Of a stretch of 64,000 bases of DNA, positions 61,210 through 64,000 are shown one piece after another. The stretch spans positions 1,481,568 through 1,545,567 of the forward strand of contig NZ_LMUX01000021.1 of NCBI RefSeq assembly GCF_009765705.1, given 5' to 3'. The notes below the pieces were generated by a model that was given only the letters and a program-made list of their open reading frames with translations, ran no database searches and was not told the origin of the DNA. Made by a program: the position numbers and the translations under genes. Numbering within the stretch: position 1 is the first letter of the stretch; every line of letters begins with the position of its first letter. This DNA is from Burkholderia sp. L27(2015) (GTDB taxonomy: Bacteria > Pseudomonadota > Gammaproteobacteria > Burkholderiales > Burkholderiaceae).

Positions 61210-62400
61210 ATGGATCGTCGATTACTCATGCTTGCGCTGGGTATGTTCGCAATGGGTACGGACAACTTCGTGGTTGCCGGAATCCTGCCTGGCGTCGCTA
61301 CATCGCTGCATACCTCCGTCAGCCTCGCCGGGCAGATGGTCACCCTGTACGCGTTGTCATATGCCGTTGCGGCGCCGGTGATGGCGGCCGTGGCCGGCGG
61401 ATGGTCGCGCAAGCTTCTGCTCGTGTCGGCGCTCGGGATCTTCGTCGTGGGTAACGTGATCAGTGCGCTGGCAACGGATCTGAACACGGTTCTCTTGAGC
61501 CGCGTACTGGCAGGGTTCGGCGCCGCCCTGTTCGCTCCGACCGCATTGGGTGTCGCCTCTGCGCTTGCGGCACCGGAGAAGAGAGGGCGTGCGCTCGCCA
61601 CGGTCACCGCAGGTCTGACCGGCGCTACGGCGCTGGGCGCACCGATCGGCATGTTCATCGGAGGCCTGGGAAGCTGGAGAACGACCCTTTGGTTCGTCGC
61701 GCTTTTAGGGCTTGTGGCAATGCTCGGCGTGTGGGCGATGTTGCGCTCCGCGCCGCGGCCCGCACAGGTCACGCTGCGCGAGAGATTGGCTCCCGTTCGC
61801 GATATCCGCATTGCGTTGACCCTGCTTACGTCCCTGTTCGCGTTTGGCGGGTTCCTGATGGTCTATACCTATGCCGGCCTTGTGCTGGATAGGGTGACCG
61901 GCGGTGACGAACGCGTCCTTTCTGGCATGCTGCTGTTCTGGGGTATCGCTGCGTCCGTTGGAAACGTGCTGGCCGGCCACCTCGTCGATCGGTTCCCGAG
62001 TCGCAGCATCATTAACGCGGCGCTGTGCGTTGCCGTCATCAATTTCTGTGCGCTCCCGTGGACCGCCGCTCATACGGGGAGTGCCATGATCGCGCTGGCT
62101 ATTTGGGGCGTGTGCGGATGGGGATTGATCGTGCCTCAACAGCATCGGCTGGTAAAAATTGCGCCGCGAGTTGCACCGTTGCTGCTCGCCCTTAATAACA
62201 CGGCCACCTATGGTGGACTTGCCTGCTCGGGCGTCCTCGGGGGACTCGCGCTCCTGTTCATGGATCGGCACTACCTCAGTATCGTTGGGGCGGGACTAAT
62301 TGCAATCGCCTTGGTCCTCGCCGAGGTCGCGCATCGCTGCATTGAGCGCGGACGCGTCCGCGATTGCGCGATGACCAGTCATATGACCGAGACAATATGA
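61210..62400 (+). CDS. MFS efflux transporter (DHA1, AraJ/Cmx-like)
   Basis: 396 residues, 12 membrane helices. LALGMFAMGTDNFVVAGILPGVATSLHTSVSLAGQMVTLYALSYAVAAPVMA is the DHA1 start (motif D1). SRVLAGFGAALFAPTALGVAS (motif B) and GLTGATALGAPIGMFIGGLGSWRTTLWFVA (motif C) follow. Family members export sugars, chloramphenicol or other small compounds. Probably regulated by the divergent GlxA-type protein. Confidence 0.92.
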   Translation: MDRRLLMLALGMFAMGTDNFVVAGILPGVATSLHTSVSLAGQMVTLYALSYAVAAPVMAAVAGGWSRKLLLVSALGIFVVGNVISALATDLNTVLLSRVLAGFGAALFAPTALGVASALAAPEKRGRALATVTAGLTGATALGAPIGMFIGGLGSWRTTLWFVALLGLVAMLGVWAMLRSAPRPAQVTLRERLAPVRDIRIALTLLTSLFAFGGFLMVYTYAGLVLDRVTGGDERVLSGMLLFWGIAASVGNVLAGHLVDRFPSRSIINAALCVAVINFCALPWTAAHTGSAMIALAIWGVCGWGLIVPQQHRLVKIAPRVAPLLLALNNTATYGGLACSGVLGGLALLFMDRHYLSIVGAGLIAIALVLAEVAHRCIERGRVRDCAMTSHMTETI

Positions 62401-62494
62401 CCGCCCCGGCGCTGCTCATGTCGATAGCTCCGTTCGCCGTGATCCATGGCCGCATCGTCACTCGGAGAAGAGAAACGAGAGGTGGCCGGAGCCG

Positions 62495-63052
62495 TCAATA
62501 AGTCCAGTAACCAAAGCGTTGCGGGTAGCCGTAAACGACGGGGCCCGGTGCGTAGGCGACAGGAGCCGGAGCGTAGACGGGGACCGTGGTATAGACGGTC
62601 GGTTGGGAAATACGGTTGCCCTTTGAGGCCATGCATTGAGCGTAGGCGGCGTCGTATCGCGCCTGTAGACTGGCCGAAGTCGCTTGCGCGCCGTTTGCAC
62701 CTACCGCACTGCCAAACAGCAGGCCCGCGCCCGCGCCGATCCCGGCGCCAATGCCGGCGTCGCCCGCCGCGGCGCCGATCAGCGCGCCAGCGGCCGCTCC
62801 GCCCACAGTTCCGATTGCGCTGCTGCGCACGCCGTCCGGTATTGTGTCGTGGGATGGTGCCGGGGCGTTGTCCGAGCGGAATGCGTAGTCCCGGCATGTG
62901 TAGTCTTCCTGCTGGAACACGCCAAGCGGCTTGCCATTTGGCGGCAGCGCGACGACGGACGGGCCATTCGGCGGAATTACGGCGCAGCCGGTAAGCGCAA
63001 CGGCGATTAAGCCTACGGGCAACGCGATGCGCAGGGTTCTTAAGAGCTTCAT
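62495..63052 (-). CDS. Glycine-zipper lipoprotein
   Basis: 185 residues. Lipobox ALTGC with Cys23. Residues 78-120 are a glycine zipper (GGAAAGALIGAAAGDAGIGAGIGAGAGLLFGSAVGANGA). A YDAAYAQCMASKGNR block and a Pro/Tyr-rich tail follow (VYAPAPVAYAPGPVVYGYP). This is the common proteobacterial envelope-lipoprotein type. Function unknown; likely outer-membrane associated. AGGAGG precedes ATG. Confidence 0.85.
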   Translation of the reverse strand: MKLLRTLRIALPVGLIAVALTGCAVIPPNGPSVVALPPNGKPLGVFQQEDYTCRDYAFRSDNAPAPSHDTIPDGVRSSAIGTVGGAAAGALIGAAAGDAGIGAGIGAGAGLLFGSAVGANGAQATSASLQARYDAAYAQCMASKGNRISQPTVYTTVPVYAPAPVAYAPGPVVYGYPQRFGYWTY

Positions 63053-63349
63053 GATGTTCGCCTCCTCTGGTTCGATGAAGCCATATTGAACACGCAGAGT
63101 TAGCGCTGAATTAATTTGACGCTCGTCAGGGCTGGTAACTGGTAACGTGCACTCTCAGCGTTCATCTTCGGGTCGACCTTTCGTTGCAGAGCGGCCTTCG
63201 CCAGTTAACGTTGAGCTAATTCTGAATTCATACGATGGGTATGTGCACCGGCTGTCCCGCGCATTGCCGGTTGTTCGGCTATCCGGCCATAACCCTCGCG
63301 ATGAACCCAGTGGCACGCGCAGCGAGACTCAGTAACCGAAGGAGTCGTT

Positions 63350-64000
63350 ATGACAAGTCACGGCGAAACAGCGGATCGGCTTTATATCGATCTTCTGCTC
63401 GAGCAATTGAGCATTCAATCGGATAAAGCGGTGCTGCGCTATCGTTGTGCCGACATCACGGGCGACGCGTTACGCAGTGCGATATTTCGCTACGCCCGTG
63501 CACTCGGATCGCTCGGCATAGGCAAGGGTAGCCTCGTTGCATTACTCGCACCCAATTGTCCCGACGCGCTTGCTATCCGCTACGCGGCCAGCGTTCTGGG
63601 TGCTGCGACGACGTTTTTACCTGCGCTTCGCAACGTTGGCGATCAAGGGGTGCTCGTTGCTCGAATCCGGCCCACACTGCTGGTTGTTTTCGCAGAAACG
63701 GCGCACCTCGTTCGCGCCGGAGTGCCTGAGCGTGTTGTGTTCGTGGGTATGGGCGTCGAGTCTTCACGGCTCGACAAGCTTGCACAAGCGCATTCACGCG
63801 AGCCATTGCCTATCGGTGCAATGCCCGATGACCTCGCGGTAATCGTGTCTTCTGGCGGTACGACGGACGTGCCGAAATTCAGCCGACGGTCGTTCGCAAT
63901 CTATTCAGCTATGGCCAAAGCGGAGAGGGCGGAAGACAAGCGGCAGCTTATCAATGGGCCGCTCGCGTACATTTCTCAGGTACTCGTCGATTCGACCTTG
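63350..64000 (+). CDS. AMP-dependent synthetase/ligase (acyl-CoA synthetase), 5' part, cut by right window edge
   Basis: 217 codons from ATG 63350 (GGAG nine bases upstream) run to the end without a stop. ALRSAIFRYARALGSLGIGKGSLVALLAPNCPDALAIRYAASVLGAATTFLPALRN is the typical N-terminal block. AVIVSSGGTTDVPKFSRRS is the A3 phosphate-binding loop of the ANL superfamily. It would adenylate a carboxylic acid, usually on the way to a CoA thioester. Substrate cannot be told from this part. Confidence 0.9.
   Translation, partial: MTSHGETADRLYIDLLLEQLSIQSDKAVLRYRCADITGDALRSAIFRYARALGSLGIGKGSLVALLAPNCPDALAIRYAASVLGAATTFLPALRNVGDQGVLVARIRPTLLVVFAETAHLVRAGVPERVVFVGMGVESSRLDKLAQAHSREPLPIGAMPDDLAVIVSSGGTTDVPKFSRRSFAIYSAMAKAERAEDKRQLINGPLAYISQVLVDSTL

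Overview
The window looks like part of an accessory or secondary replicon of a Burkholderiaceae betaproteobacterium (Paraburkholderia/Caballeronia/Burkholderia type). This is an inference from overall high G+C by eye, the mix of LysR, Lrp/AsnC, GlxA/AraC and MarR regulators each next to a small metabolic cassette, and the presence of what look like extra copies of housekeeping enzymes (a sucA without sucB/lpd, a glmS without glmU) rather than complete core operons. No rRNA, tRNA, CRISPR array, insertion sequence or replication origin was recognised.

Left part (1-13.2 kb): the 5' end of a mismatch-specific uracil-DNA glycosylase gene runs off the left edge. It is followed by an orphan 2-oxoglutarate dehydrogenase E1 (sucA), a GlxA-family regulator, a DUF2252 protein and a periplasmic two-repeat protein that has a paralogue at 58.5 kb. 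After an AT-rich gap of about 1.1 kb comes a sulfatase cassette: an outer-membrane barrel protein, a secreted Cys-type sulfatase, its radical-SAM maturase and a HAD-family lipoprotein phosphatase. Structured RNA elements lie before and inside this cassette.

Middle-left (13.2-31.7 kb): glmS is divergent from an Lrp regulator across three evenly spaced palindromic sites. A taurine/nitrate-type ABC transporter operon with a formamidase-like hydrolase follows; its binding-protein gene is frameshifted by an exact 8-bp tandem duplication. Then come two LysR genes, a class C beta-lactamase-like hydrolase, an SDR/Lrp divergent pair, a secreted methyltransferase, two GSTs around another LysR, a truncated hydrolase, a polyphosphate kinase 2 and a small RRM-like protein.

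Centre (32.6-45 kb), the most unusual region: six consecutive genes encode exported proteins, several resembling the FlgT/LPP20/CsgG fold group but with no flagellar or curli genes nearby. They are followed directly by a two-partner secretion pair (a 1190-residue TpsA with GLUG and MBG-like repeats, and its TpsB transporter) and a convergent sulfotransferase. The order suggests a surface-adhesin export and assembly locus, which I regard as the best candidate for an undescribed system.

Right part (45.4-64 kb): a YunG-like protein; a truncated peroxiredoxin abutting an unknown gene; a MarR/DHA2 efflux pair; an HTH-citrate synthase fusion divergent from an MFS transporter plus 2-hydroxyacid dehydrogenase; a 2OG-Fe(II)-type oxygenase; an SDR/MarR divergent pair with two operator palindromes; a PaaI-type thioesterase; a DUF2846-like lipoprotein; an old yellow enzyme divergent from an ArsR regulator with a perfect operator; the second two-repeat protein; a hydrolase; a second GlxA regulator divergent from an efflux MFS; a glycine-zipper lipoprotein; and the start of an acyl-CoA synthetase/AMP-ligase cut by the right edge.
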